A stretch of 64,000 nt of DNA from Bolinopsis microptera (Eukaryota > Ctenophora > Tentaculata > Lobata > Bolinopsidae). Under the pieces are notes generated by a model, which worked only from the letters and a program-made list of their open reading frames with translations, was not told the origin of the DNA and did no database searches. Positions 21,402 through 41,496 of the stretch are shown piece by piece; the first letter of the stretch is position 1; every line of letters starts with the position of its first letter. Both the position numbers and the translations under genes were made by a program. Location: the NCBI RefSeq assembly GCF_026151205.1, contig NC_087073.1, positions 3,212,501-3,276,500 on the forward strand, given 5' to 3'.

Positions 21402-22756
21402 ATGTTCCGATACGCCATTTTAGCTCTCGCATATCTTATCCCAGGTCAGACACTGTAACTTTAGGCTTTTTATTATAATTTATATTTCTTATCGATATAA
21501 ACTGTTCTTCTTTTGACATTTGTCTCACCTTTCTGCCAGTTTTCATGTCAATTGTATGAAACAGTTGTAACTTTAAATGCAATAAAAACTAGAATCAGTC
21601 AGATCACTACATGAATTCACATCTATTTCAGTTGCCAGCAGTGTCACATGCTACAGTTGCAGTCAGTTCGCACTTGACGGCAAATGTTCCTCAATTAACG
21701 TAAGGACTAAGGAGCTCTAAGTTAAACTCGTATTTTACATTAATTACGTTTGTCATAAATTTAGTTTCTGCAATTTGGCGTTGATCTCTAATTGATCTCC
21801 CTAGCCAGTAGCCACTAGCCATCATTGTGATGTTATCATTTGTGTTTAGTAAAAATGAAATAGACGACAAGTTCGTTTTCAACAAAGCCACCTCATTACA
21901 GGAATGCACAAGACCGAGTGAGAACGCTTGTTACGTTTCTAAACAGAAACTTGGTGACGGTACCCTTTACTATCAGTCAGGTACTACTTTCACTTTCACT
22001 TTCGTTTTACTACCTGATTGCTAGCATATTGGTACATGTGATCTGATCAAACAGAAGATTGATCATGTTGTGGTGTTCAGGTTGCGCTATAGCAGATCCT
22101 AACAGTTGCACGTGCGAACAAGCGGGATGCCGGATAACAGACCCAACTAAAGACATCCAGTGTTGTCCTGATAACGACTGTAACAGTAGCTGGAAGAGGT
22201 GAGTGTCACTAGTCATTATTCTAACTTTGTTATGTAGGCTGAACAACAATAGTTTCGATTAATGAACTGCTAGTTTGCTATACTCTTAGTTTCATAATCA
22301 CTTATATTCAACAGCTAATGATTAATGAACTGCTAGTTTGCTATACTCTTAGTTTCATAATCACTTATGTTCAACAGCCCAGACTCCAGCGAAGGAGACG
22401 ATAATAAGAACTATGATGTTGATGATGACTCAGGTTGGTTCATAATAACAATAATTGATACCCCCCCCCCCCCCCCCTCGTGATAACACTCTATGTATAT
22501 TTGTGACTTTATTTCCATTATTCAACACGCTCATCCAAGGCGACCTATCAATTATTGCCACTCATCAATATTTACACCTAATAGTACCAACTTCTGTAAT
22601 AGTATAACCTCCCCAGATGATACTAAAGACAAGGAAACAGAAGAAGAAATAGACCCCAAAGAGGAGGCAGTCTCAGATAAAGATTCTTCTTCTTCCAGGT
22701 TTACCCTATCAGCTCTTCTTCTATCTTCCTTCATCGGTTTCTTCCTTTGTCATTGA
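21402..22756 (+). CDS. Ly6/uPAR (three-finger) GPI-anchored protein
   Basis: Six exons (21402-21444, 21632-21699, 21902-21980, 22081-22198, 22378-22433, 22617-22756) sum to 504 bp, giving 167 residues. A signal peptide (MFRYAILALAYLIPG) leads to a Cys-rich domain opening with VTCYSC and closing with CCPDNDC followed by Asn. That is the CC-x4-C-N signature of Ly6/uPAR folds, with about ten cysteines. An acidic, Ser-rich stalk follows (DDTKDKETEEEIDPKEE), then a C-terminal hydrophobic tail (LSALLLSSFIGFFLCH) fitting a GPI-attachment signal. It is probably an outer-leaflet surface protein; the ligand is unknown. The fourth intron holds a 59-bp tandem duplication that copies the splice acceptor (22264-22378). 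Confidence 0.88.
22264..22378 (+). repeat. Tandem duplication copying a splice acceptor
   Basis: CTGCTAGTTTGCTATACTCT through TTCAACAGC occurs twice, 59 bp apart. The second AG is used in the model; using the first would bring an immediate TAA into frame. Confidence 0.85.
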
Positions 22757-23362
22757 TCGAGACACATTCCACATATTCTACTGTGGATGTTCACCTCGAT
22801 GTTATCTGAGCGCTGTAATTACCATGTTGACTGTAATTGAGGAATGTATTGTGTTAATGAGGAACGATCTCCAGGATCTTATTGTTTGAGGTACTATTTT
22901 TAGGCAGCTGGGGTCGTTAGTCACGCTCAGGTCTAGCATGCTATCATCAAATTTGCACCAAGGTTATTGACAGTATACACACAGTGTGTGAATATCCATG
23001 ACAGATAATGGATTCTCCAGGGCTTTGCTGGCTCAATTTTATACAATAATCACACTGTACATCATTTTGTATTGAAATCAAAATATGCTAAACCTAAATT
23101 TACAAAAAACATGATTGTATATATTTCTTGCGGTAATCCTGATAAATTGTAAGAAAATTAATAAAAAACTGAACAAAATATAAGTCGCCATTTATGTTTA
23201 TTATTACTTTACTTGCATTGATTACCAGAGTTTGTACTAAAATCTACATAATAATCATTAAATTTAATGAAGTTTTGTCCTAATAACCTATTAAGTCTTT
23301 TGCCTATCTGGTATCTAATCAGTACTCAGCTATTCCTATTATTCTTATAAGTCCACTGTTCC

Positions 23363-30101
<6,739 letters not shown>

Positions 30102-31815
30102 TCTGGGGGTGGGATATCAGAGGTGGACCTCTTGCTTAACAACAAATTGATAAGATGATCAGCGTAGGCCTTTGATGTGCTAACTGCGAATTTAATTTAT
30201 ACTGCAGTTCTCTGCAGTGACAAATTCAAAGAAAATTTAATGATCAATGTTGAAATCGATGGTCTGGACAAAGGAAAACAATCTTCCAGTTCGACGTAAA
30301 TCCTAAATTGTAAATATTGCGCTAAATATTCGGTACACTCGAAAATGGTTAATGGTTTTAGACTTCATCATGAATGTGCTAGGTCCATCATTATGCATTA
30401 GAGGCTGCAATTACCCTATAAGTAATGGTGCAAGTTCATACATTCAGCGATTGAGAGCAATCAGTCAACCGAGCAACCAGAGTCTGGGGTGACCAACTAG
30501 TCAAAGTAGGAACAGAAGTGTGCCGCAGGAGATAACGCAGTCTGAAATCAGGAGGTCAGGGTCACGCGTGACCCGCTCACACTGGAGCCAATGGAGCGCG
30601 GAGTTGATCCCTCTATCAGTCACTGTATCAAATATATATTTATTCGGCATAGCAGTAAATCAGTTAATTTGTGGCGTGAAAGATCAAGACACATTGAGTG
30701 CTCTGGTTGTTGAGTTGTAGGAATGAAAATTGATTAATCTAGTGGTTTCCGGTTTGGAAAGACTGCAGATTTTTGCTATTAAAAAGCTAGTCGTAATATT
30801 CTCAAGAATCAGAAACAGGAAAAAATCAAACAATTTTCAAATTAAATGTTCTCGAAAACGAGCAGCCCATTTCAAATGACACGCATGTTGAAAGTTTCGT
30901 GACCACGATTTCAACTATACTCAATTGAAAACGACTGGACATGGAAATCGAGACCTTTCAGTCATCTAACGTTTCTCATACTCAATCAATCAGAACAAAT
31001 CGCGTGGCCTTATAAAGGGCCCCTTTAATTCGCCCATGATTGTGATAAGATCTCAACCATCAACAAGCAGTCCAGTAAAAGCCCTCACTTTTTCTCTGTT
31101 TACAAACCTCCTCGTCTTGTCTGTCTAGCACCCATACTTATTAGCGCTAATCGTTTTTACTTGCTGAGTTTAAATTCCCCTAATCTCTGCTTGATGTAAA
31201 TGTCCGTTGAAATAAACGTTGGTGATACCACTATTAGCATCAGGCAGAGTTTTCGTAAGTATTTATCTGCAACAAAATGTTAAACATGGCCTTTAAACGG
31301 TACGTGTGCCTCAAACTCATTTGCTAAGTAGAATTTGTTGGTGTATTTATATTTCCTTATTTGTACTTCAGTACAACGCGTGGCCCATTAAAATATTGCA
31401 TAACAAAAGTAAGACAGTTTTCCCATTTTATATAATTTGTTGAACTGTGCATGCTAGATATCTTCAAACAAACCCAAGGTAACTTTTTCATGGTAAATAG
31501 TTTTGACAACTATTTTCCGGGTTCCGATAAACACGATAAAAATAAATATAAAGATACGGCGTCTCATCTATACATCATGGATAGCAGACACTTTATTTAA
31601 AACATTTTACTTGCATAAGACTCCGATTTATCCATAGACCAGCATACTCAATGTTTTTAATAGTTTTTGATAAAATCATCGATTCATTATCTCTTGTCTC
31701 TATGCAATCATATCCTGATCGAGTGCTTGAAGTTGGCTCATCAGAACAGTTATAAGTTCCAATGAGAAGTGAGTCCCCTTATTTCTAAGTTCCACTGAGA
31801 AGTGAGTCCCATTAT
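30102..31815. other. PRDM upstream region, no gene seen
   Basis: It contains the presumed PRDM promoter but I see no further exon. At 31747-31848 there are three 34-bp units (AGTTCCACTGAGAAGTGAGT..) abutting the last ShK exon. Confidence 0.5.
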
Positions 31816-34800
31816 TTATAAGTTCCACTGAGAAGTGAGTCCCCTTACCCTGCAGGACCCACAGGTAGCCCTACACTTGTCCTTCATAACAATACCGAGA
31901 GGTCCCCAAGATTCACACTGCTCTTCCATCGAGCCACACACCTCCTCTGGGGTTTTGTCTGGATCCTCCGGGTCCGTCAACGTGTCTAGACAAACTGAAA
32001 CATTTTGAGTTGGGGTATAGGCGTCTGAAATTCAAGGGCAAAACTCATCGATTATTATTATTTATTTGTCAAATTTTATGGAATAGAACACAAACTATAC
32101 CTTCGATTTTGGTAGACGACAACGAATCTAGACGTCTAAGAAGATAATTCGCTAGATTGACCAGCTCCCTTACCCATGGAAAGTGTCATGATTACCATCC
32201 CTGTACCGACCTGGATTTTCCTCTGGACTGCAAATGCCGCAGAACTTCTTGCAGTTTGCGGATACGTAGTTGTGGTAGGTGGACTCCGGATTGCAACCAT
32301 CGTACTGCTCTTTAAAAAACTCACAGTCTTCTTTCGAGACAAAATCCTCGCAAAACTCTGACGTGGGACACAGCCAAGCGTTAGACAGACTCTTTAAAAA
32401 TTTCGGTATTTTGTGGCGTATCTTTTTAAAATTATCTGTCGAACTTGGGAAATTATAAAACTGAAGTTTATTTCGATCGGTTAGGAAATTTTTCAATCTG
32501 ATTGCCGGACAAGATCTGTCGACAGTTAGTGGGCATGAAGTTACTTACCAACAGATCCGTGGTAGGGACAAACGCGACAGTAGGACTTACAGTTGGCACT
32601 GACATAGTAGAAGTAGGAGGATATTGGATTGCATGCGGAGTAGTTCTCGTCAAAGAACTGGCAGTACTGCTCGCCTATGTTGTTGCTACAATCTGGGAAG
32701 GATATTGGATTGCATGCGGAGGGCAGGTGACTTGGTTGGAGTTAACCACGATCAAGTTGAAGTTAGCGGTTTTTGTAATTAGGACGTTTTAACGGTACAG
32801 TGGTCATGAACAGTGAATATGGCGAATAGCTTGGCCAACCGTCTTGCCCCCTGACTAGCGTGAGTAGTAAATGTGTAATTTATGATTTTGTGAGTTTTTG
32901 TGAATCATGCCATGAACAGTCGCTGTTGTCATGCCAACAGTTGCTGCAGTACTGTGAACACCTGGTTTTAACTCGGTACTTATAGTTATACAATACAATA
33001 TAATAAACATGTATTAAGTATTTGTCGACTTAAACTGGTTGATTAACCATCTAACTAACTCATATCGATTAACATGATGCTCACTCCCAACCCCTCACTC
33101 CCAACCCCTCACTCCCAACCCCTCACTCACAAACCCTCACTCCCAACCCCTCACCCCCCTCACTCCCAACTCCTCACTCCCAACCCCTCACTCCCAACCC
33201 CTCACTCCCAACCCCTCACTCCCAACCCCTCACTCCCAACCCCTCACTCCCAACCCCTCACTCCCAACCCCTCACTCCCAACCCCTCACTCCCAACCCCT
33301 CACTCCCAACCCCTCACTCCCAACCCCTCACTCCCAAACCCTCACTCTCGACTCCTCACTCCCAGCCCCTCACTCCCAACCCCTCACTCCCAACCCCTCA
33401 CTCCCAAACCCTCACTCTAAACTCCTCACTCCCAACCCCTCACTCCCAAACCCTCACTCTCAACTCCTCACTCCCAACCCCTCACTCCCAACCCCTCACT
33501 CTCAACCCCTCACTCCCATAGCTACTCTCTCTCGGTTATAATGTACACACAAGTCAACGAAGCGTGCACAATTCTCTTACTCTGCATAATTTGGACCGTT
33601 CAAAACTTTTACCGATCTAGTCAACAAAAAATTCCTGGTAAAGAAAAAGCATTCATTGTTTTAAAGTGGTGCATTGTTTTGGCCCTACATAAATTTAACC
33701 TTGTTAACTATAACTTATATAATATACCTGGATCCCCCCCCCCCCCTAACTACCTTGATCGTAAGAGCAAAGACCACAAGTAGCCATGCAATTGGGCTCA
33801 ATATACTCAAAGTATTTAGAGTCAGCACTACAAGCATCGTAATCCACCAGGAAGATAATATACCTTGTTAACTATAACTTATATAATATACCTTGTTAAC
33901 TATAACTTATATAATATACCTTGTTAACTATAACTGATATAATATACCTTGTTAACTATAACTGATATAATATACCTTGTTAACTATAACTTATATAATA
34001 TACCTTGTTAACTATAACTTATATAATATACCTTGTTAACTATAACTTATATAATATACCTTGTTAACTATAACTGATATAATATACCTTGTTAACTATA
34101 ACTTATATAATATACCTTGTTAACTATAACTTATATAATATACCTTGTTAACTATAACTTATATAATATACCTTGTTAACTATAACTTATATAATATACC
34201 TTGTTAACTATAACTTATATAATATACCTTGTTAACTATAACTTATATAATATACCTTGTTAACTATAACTTATATAATATACCTTGTTAACTATAACTG
34301 ATATAATATACCTTGTTAACTATAACTGATATAATATACCTTATTAACTATAACTTATATAATATACCTTGTTAACTATAACTTATATAATATACCTTGT
34401 TAACTATAACTTATATAATATACCTTGTTAACTATAACTGATATAATATACCTTGTTAACTATAACTTATATAATATACCTTGTTAACTATAACTTATAT
34501 AATATACCTTGTTAACTATAACTTATATAATATACCTTGTTAACTATAACTTATATAATATACCTTGTTAACTATAACTGATATAATATACCTTGTTAAC
34601 TATAACTGATATAATATACCTTGTTAACTATAACTTATATAATATACCTTGTTAACTATAACTTATATAATATACCTTGTTAACTATAACTTATATAATA
34701 TACCTTGTTAACTATAACTTATATAATATACCTTGTTAACTATAACTTATATAATATACCTTGTTAACTATAACTTATATAATATACCTTGTTAACTATA

Positions 34801-35119
34801 ACTTATATAATATACCTTGTTAACTATAACTTATATAATATACCTTGTTAACTATAACTTATATAATATACCTTGATCGTAAGAGCAAAGACCACATGTA
34901 GCCATACAATTGGGCTCAATAAACTCAAAGTATTTAGAGTCAGCACTACAAGCATCGTAATCCACCATGAAGTGGTGACAGGTTGGTATCTTATCGACAC
35001 ACCCCCGGGGCCCGTCCCGGCCTCGCTCTACCACTCGGTTAAACGGCATCCTCACGCCTTCATCACGTGTCCTCGTGTTTATTTTCTGCACCCAGTCCAG
35101 GTCAAACAGAGATCCCGTG
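31816..35119 (-). CDS. Secreted-type protein with four ShK domains (5' exons not found)
   Basis: Exons 34872-35119, 32549-32692, 32196-32357 and 31849-31994, or 31816-31994 if the last one reads to its stop. Each encodes one ShK (ShKT) domain: six Cys closing as CMATCGLC, CKSYCRVC, CKKFCGIC and CRATCGSC. The middle exons are phase 1-1, the hallmark of domain shuffling, and all junctions keep frame. ShK domains occur in potassium-channel toxins, but also as appended domains in many extracellular enzymes and matrix proteins, so toxicity cannot be inferred. The signal peptide and any catalytic domain should lie right of 35119; I could not identify them. A 28-bp satellite fills the first intron shown. 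If the last exon is spliced at 31849, a terminal exon is missing. Confidence 0.72.
33083..33520. repeat. 14-bp minisatellite
   Basis: About 30 copies of TCACTCCCAACCCC with few variants, inside the ShK gene intron. The long open frame across it is a repeat by-product. Confidence 0.95.
33754..33851 (-). pseudogene. Duplicated fragment of the first ShK exon
   Basis: About 97 bp nearly identical to 34868-34965, including the splice donor end and codons for the C-terminal half of that ShK domain. It stops within codons preceding the DYDAC cysteine. It lies at the far end of the 28-bp satellite from the real exon and is too short to be a full domain. Confidence 0.85.
33856..34871. repeat. 28-bp satellite built on a splice donor
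   Basis: About 36 units of ACCTTGTTAACTATAACTTA plus TATAATAT, nearly homogeneous (TTAT/TGAT variants). On the minus strand every unit begins AAG|GTATATT, a copy of the donor of the adjoining ShK exon. Confidence 0.97.
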
Positions 35120-36266
35120 CTGCGACAGTCGATTTAATGGGAGGTTACTTTTTCAGGGCTTGGTTTTGTCAAATTTCAGAGTGCTAGGGCGATTCTAAAA
35201 TCGACGGTGACAGATTTAAGGAATCTAATCGATGTTATGTATTGCGTAATCACTAAATCTATACTGTTTTGAGAAATTGTTTCGAGTTTAATTTTAAATC
35301 TTATAAAAATAAGATTACCTCGGTTTTGTGAGAACTAATACAAGGAAAATCGGTTGAATGAAAAATTGCATTCCTACCACAAAATGGGTCAAAGGCATTC
35401 GATTTTAGGATGAAGCGTAGACCATATAGGGTTGAAATGTAATCTAAAGGTTTGTCAAGATATACAGGCCGAAATAGTGAGCACTATAATGCATGACTGA
35501 AACCGGGTATATTTGGAGAGTCAGCAGATTTATCCTCGTGATATTCAGAAAGTCTCTGATTGGCACAATTGCAACAGAACTGTGTCCTGAATGGCGAATG
35601 TTTGGAGTTTGCTGATAGTTGATGACTACATTGTTTGTTGCTAGAATGCTCCCTTTGTTCAAGCATCATCCAGGAAATACAGCTGCCAAACACTGGTGCT
35701 AGTTTCTGCCCATAGTGCATATTTTAAGTCATACTTCAGCCCTGAAGAAGGAAAGATATTGCCAAAATTAAGTTGACACTTTTTGAATACAGTATTAGTA
35801 ACGGTGCATATTGGTAATGGTTGTTTCATGACAATGAATCTTTCCGGCAATATGGTATGAGTTAACATATGTAAAAATGCTCTTTAACGAAACGTTTTCG
35901 TACATAGTTGATAGTATGATTTACGACAATGAGTAAATTCTTTGGAAATGACCAAGATAGTTGAAATGAATGACCGAAAGCTGCAGTTTAGCTTTCGACG
36001 TGCAGTTTATCCTTTTCATAGATATGTCTCAAAAATTCATGAATAAAACCAATTACCGATTTCTCACACCTCATTAATCACGCTCCCAAACTTCCTCTCG
36101 CAGTTGTCATGCATTCTAAAACTAATTCAATCAAAGTTAGATACATAACACTTAAACTGGTTGACTCTGCTGGCGTGACGATCGCAGCCGGTGGTACTTT
36201 AGACGTCAGTAGGTCACAACTCTTGGCAAGGCTGCATTCTTTCATCATTCAACGCGGCCAGTGCCG
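35120..36266. other. Divergent intergenic region
   Basis: It lies between the minus-strand ShK gene and the plus-strand gene at 36267. It should hold both promoters and the missing first ShK exon(s). I could not pick out a signal-peptide exon. Confidence 0.4.
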
Positions 36267-39200
36267 ATGGTTTTGCCAGACTTCAGTAGCCGTCTCAACA
36301 ATCGGTCAAACCCTCGACTCTCTCAGATAAATCTCCAGCTTGACACCCTCTCCGCTAAGATGGATAGGAAACTGTTTAAATCACCACCAATCGCTCGTCT
36401 AAAGTCAGCACCCAAGGTTCGTACAGACAAAAGGATCCGGGTCAGTAACTACACCAAGGCCCGGGGCAGTATCGCTAAATACACCAGAAAGCTCTCAATA
36501 AAAGGGCTGTTTACCCCGGGACGTCCCCCTCCCTCCAGACTTTCTCCTGTTCCAAATAGGAGTGCTGCCAACTACATCAGCTCTGCTCCTCCCACTACTA
36601 GAGCTAGTGCCAAGAAGAAAACTCACAAACTGGCAGATCTGAGATCAAAATCAGGGAGGAACAAGGTTAGTTATTGACAGCTAAAAGTATTTGTAGCATT
36701 TCATCTTTAACATAATAATCGTCATTAGTCAAACTTAAAGCTAAAGATTCGAACTTATTTTATTTGTATTGATATTAATTATTTGATTATTTAATATTAA
36801 ATTTAATAAGTTACCAAATTATTCCGGGGTACACTTTGTTAGTACTTAAGTTAGTTGGACTATTGAACAGGTTAATATGATATCGTTTTGAAACATGAAC
36901 GAGTATTAAGTATTGATGAACCCCTCCTTTATTAGGTTGGCCATTGCAATGATAATCTAGCGGAATCTACCACAATAGAACTGGTCGAGAAGTTTAGTCA
37001 TGGGGACTCCGGCAAAAAAGTAACGAAATGGAAAACAAAAGTTGAAAACAAGGTCAGTTACCACGGAAACGTCAAAGACTTTGAAGAAAACTGTCGCCCT
37101 TCCTCCAACAAAAGCTGGACAAAAAGCAGTAAAAAAGTAAAGAGACCCCCGGTTAACCGTTCAATATCAGACCAGACAGACATGATAGGTCTATCTGGTC
37201 AAAAAGTAGCCACACTCTGCCCCCAACCTGATTCTGTTGACTCGTCCTCGGACGGTAAGGTGAGCATGATAACAAGAGCGGATGATTCAGCCCCGATCAC
37301 TATAGACTCTTCTGAGTTCACGAGTGAGGAGCTGGAAACGCTCATGACATCTCTAGATCTTGATCTGGATACTTCAGGTAGAGATTTTAAGATGCTGATT
37401 TGTATTGTGTTTATTATTTCCTAGCCCATTCTTCTGACCAGTGTCCCCTGAATCGTTAAACATTCTAGTAAGGGCCTGAATATTAAAATATGCTCATAAA
37501 TAAAACCTCTTTACGGTTTACTCACCATTACCTATTCAAGTCTTACAAGCATTTAACATTGAAACGTTCCCTCTTTAAGTGTAAATGGTTCCATTACTCT
37601 CGGATAATGAGACAACAACAACAAATCTCCTTTATTGCTAGCATGATGGTCCTTCTGTTCAGATTTCCTATCAAAGTGTGAGCACTACACAGCCCAGCAG
37701 CAGGACGCCGCACTGAAAGCCTGTGAGGTGGACTGTAAGAGTAGCTGTAAACCAGTTTGTGCGTATCACTGCATCAGGGATATCGAGTGTAGAGGGCTCT
37801 GTGCTGGATCCAGGTTACAACTCGCTTAAGTTCTGTGTTTTATCAGTTTTTTAAATATTACTTCGCTCAATACTTACTGAAGTTAAAACTCAAATTTCTG
37901 TCAGGGTTATTCACCAATGAAAATTACGATAACTTACCTGTCCCCTTTTTTGTAAATGAGAAAAAATGCACTTATTTTCACAAGGTTACTTACCGATGCT
38001 ACCAAGGTAATAAGCTTGTGTTGTCTAGGTAACTCACCAATCTTGTCTAGGTAACTCACCAATCTTGTCTAGGTAACTAATACGTCATGTTGTCTAGGTA
38101 ACTCACCAATCTTGTCTAGGTAACTAGTTCATGTTGTCTAGGTAACTCATCAATCTTGTCTAGGTAACTAATACGTCATGTTGTCTAGGTAACTCGCTAA
38201 TCTTGTCTAGGTAACTAGTTCATGTTGTCTAGGTAACTCACCAATCTTGTCTAGGTAACTAATACGTCATGTTGTCTAGGTAACTCACCAATCTTGTCTA
38301 GGTAACTAGTTCATGTTGTCTAGGTAACTCACCAATCTTGTCTAGGTAACTCGCCTATAACCCGCAGCACATCCTGTTACAGATGTGTTATTCCTAACGA
38401 CGACAAAGTCCGGGAACGAGTCATTGCTCTCCTGGGAACCAAAATAAAGTTCCCTGTCACCCGCTCCATCATACTCCAGACTTCAAGTAACGTAAAGAAA
38501 GATAAGCTGAAGGTTAATCTGGAAAAACTTAATCAAAAACTCAACGAAAAACTGCAGGTGACTACTTGTATTCGAGTATTCTAAAATGGCTGGTGTTTGT
38601 TCTTTGAGTTGAAAGTGGATTGACAATTGCCATGAGTCTATTTTTTTTTAATCAATAAACTTTCAAATTGTTACACAAATACATCATTTTATTTCAAAGA
38701 AAATATCGCCGAATGACCTTACATGCCTTGACAAGTGACCGAGTGTAAACAAAATAAGGGACACCGAAACACCAGTTGACCAGTAAACTGATCATAGCAA
38801 TTACATCGGGCCCTAAATGCACCTATAAGTGAAGCGATGCTGCAACCAAGGCATGCTAGGTTTATTCCATTGAACTAATAAGGTTACAGCCTAAAATATA
38901 AATATAATAAATAACAATGTACCATAAATCATAATTATAAACACACTTTATTTAACATATTTTATTAATTATACTTTTTATCAATTTATATTTAGACAAT
39001 ATAGTTACATTAAGGTAAATTGTTTAACTGTCAGAGGATGTTATATGGTCGTTTAAATGGGTTTTAAACACGGATGGCCTTGAGATTTCCCTTAATTCAT
39101 AAGGGAGTTTATTCCAAAGAATGTGTGCTCTGTAAAAGTAAGACTTAGATATGCCTGAACATCTGGTCTGGCTTGACGTAAGGTTTTGTGGAACTTGAGG

Positions 39201-41036
39201 AGAAATGTCACTAATCATACTGAGATCGTCTAGATGTGATCGCCTTAACCTACTTCCCGTGAAACGTCGTAAGTAAGGTGGAAATGTCACAACTGACATG
39301 TCATAAAAAATATTATGAAAATATAATATATCCTTGTAATCAAACCTTACCGAGAGTGGAAGGATATTTAGTTCCTTACACGCTATGAAATACCTTTTTT
39401 TGTCCCTAAGGCTCAAGTAAATATCATTAAGGATCCACTTGATACCTCTTTTTTGTATCGATTCAAGTTTCTCCACCGAGGTTTCTGAATGAGGCCGCCA
39501 GACAATTGTGCAGTGTTCGAAATGACTTCTAACCTGAGATAGATAGAAGGCCCGACGTTTTTTAGTGTTCTTGGTGAAGTAACATGTTCTTTTTAGAAGG
39601 CCTAACCTCTGACTAGCCTTAGAGTATATCATATCACAGTGATGTGACCAATCTAACTTACTATTGATATGTACTCCAAGATCTTTTTCAATGTCTGTGT
39701 ATTCGATAGCCGTTTCATTCATTGAGTACACAAAATTAACACTACGATTCATAGAATATGCTCGGGTAATAGAAAGAACGTGACTTTTTGAAGGGTGAAA
39801 CACCATCTTATTATGATGAGCCCAATTTTGAAGACTGTTAATATCCCGCTGGAGCAGCCAATGGTCATCCTGGGACGTGATTCTACGCCATATTTTTGTA
39901 TCATCAGCATACATGGTTATATTTGTTTCCGGTGACAAATCCTCTGTAATGTCATTAAGAAAAAGTATAAATAAAGTAGGCCCTAAAATTGAGCCCTGGG
40001 GGACACCTGCTCTAACCTGACAGGGAGCAGACATTTTATTTCCAATGACAACCCTTTGGTATCTGTTTTCAAGGTAGCACTTGAAGAATCTCAGTAGAGA
40101 TGCATCAATGTTATATTGTTCTTTGAGCTTCAACAGAATTATGTCGTGGTTGACAGAATCAAAAGCTTTTTGGAAATCAAAGTATATTATGTCAGTGCGA
40201 ACATTGTCATTGAGAGATAGGGCTAAGCTGTCACAGAAATTTACTAGCTGAGTTGTACATGATTTCCTACTCATAAAACCATGTTGACGTTGATCAATAA
40301 GATGTTCACATCGATTGAGCAATTCATCCCGGATTACTTTTTCGTAAACTTTCATAATAATGCTTGTCAGAGAAATTGGCCTATAGTTGTTAACTTCAAT
40401 TTTAGAGCCTTTTTTATGAACTGGAACAACGTTTGCCATTTTCCAATCTGCTGGAATACATCCAGTTTTATAAGAGGCTTCAAAAAGGATAGCAAGAGGC
40501 TTAGACAGGCTCACTGAACAGTACTTTAAAATTCTTCCATGGATATTGTCGGCCCCTTGCGCTTTACTTGGATCAATATTTTCAAGTAAACCTTTGATTT
40601 TACAAGTGTCGAAATTGACCTGAAAATCACGGTCACTGGAAAAGTCGATATCTATATCATAATCACTACCCTCTGTAAACTGTTCGTTAAAATATTTATT
40701 GAATAACTCACACTGTCCTTGCGGATCGGACCGTAGGCAACCACACTATCAAACTCCAAAACTGTAAAATAAAAACGGGACGTTGTTTGCGTTCATGATC
40801 AGAATAAAAAGTAACTCTTTCTTGTGTCAGGATTGGAACAGTCGAGTCGACGCCATTAAAGAGGAAGAAAAAAACGCCGAAGCTCAGCCAGCACGAAGGG
40901 ACTCCGAGCAGCTTTCTTTCTCTCAGCTCTTTGCTCAACAATTCTTAAATCCAACAAGAAAGTTAGTAATACTTCTGTTAATTTGCTCCTTATTTGAAGG
41001 ATTGTTCCAGAATCTATGCTACAAGAAGTTGAATTA
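36267..41036 (+). CDS. Unrecognised Cys-rich protein, probably tail-anchored
   Basis: Exons 36267-36666, 36937-37378, about 37663-37812, about 38363-38556 and about 40831-41036 read through in frame; junctions are GT-AG. The N-terminus is basic and Ser/Pro-rich (SKMDRK-like, RSAANYISSAPPTTR). It is followed by an acidic stretch (SSEFTSEELETLMTSLDLDLD), a compact Cys-rich block of about 11 Cys (CEVDCKSSCKPVCAYHC, CRGLC, CYRC), a Lys/Leu coiled-coil-like helix (KVNLEKLNQKLNEKLQ), and a final hydrophobic segment (LVILLLICSLFEGLF) a few residues before the stop. No signal peptide is seen, so it may be a cytosolic or ER tail-anchored protein. The start ATG at 36267 has good context, but a 5' exon is possible. 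Family unknown. The last intron hosts a retrotransposon. Confidence 0.6.
38020..38355 (+). repeat. Intronic repeat of TTGTCTAGGTAACTC
   Basis: Alternating units (TTGTCTAGGTAACTCACCAA and TTGTCTAGGTAACTAATACG or AACTAGTTCATG) fill the intron and end about 20 bp before the next acceptor. Each unit carries a donor-like AG|GTAACT. Confidence 0.9.
39024..40733 (-). mobile_element. 5'-truncated non-LTR retrotransposon (reverse transcriptase)
   Basis: One open frame of 570 codons on the minus strand encodes a LINE-type reverse transcriptase. Blocks seen: NYRPISLTS, FDFQKAFDSVNHDIIL, GVPQGSILGPTLFILFLNDI and the catalytic YADDTKIW, with a jockey/CR1-like C-terminus (IVWRPHSETSVEKL, IQKRGIKWIL). The endonuclease and ORF1 are missing; the frame begins abruptly at 40733, typical of 5' truncation on insertion. 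It sits in the last intron of the Cys-rich gene, in antisense. The frame is still open, so the insertion is fairly young. Confidence 0.93.
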
Positions 41037-41496
41037 AATTAAAAATGAATAAGCAAGTTCTCACGCAGCATCACGATTATGATAAATCAAGAACTTTCTA
41101 TGTTAGTGCCCACAAAATCAGTGGGGAAAATGAACAAACAATATAAGCTACGGAATTAACCACTGAATCAAAATAAAATGTTTTTTGATTTTGACAACTT
41201 ATCAATCAAGAATTAAAAGCGAAAAAGAAAATTATAAAAATCTAAAAAGTTGGAACTCTTTCTCATTACAAGTAAAGATATAATTATAACTAAAATCGGT
41301 TTTTTAAATTATTAAAAAATGAAGCAAGTCAGCAAATATTTACAACGATGAATCTGAATCATACTCAAATTTAACCACCAAAACAATCCTTGGTATCTTT
41401 TCAGTATAGATTCGTTCATATTTTTACCATCATACGGCCATTTTCATTCGCTCATGCTATAATCATCAATTACTCCCTAATCACACTCTCTTTCAC

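Noticed and set aside
33074-33541. 155-codon Pro/Ser/Leu-rich open frame
   Set aside because: Pure 14-bp minisatellite; no start context or splice partner.
32170-35091. Reading the ShK exons as a toxin gene
   Set aside because: ShK domains are common in non-toxin extracellular proteins; four domains in symmetric exons argue for a modular protein, and no toxin precursor layout is visible.
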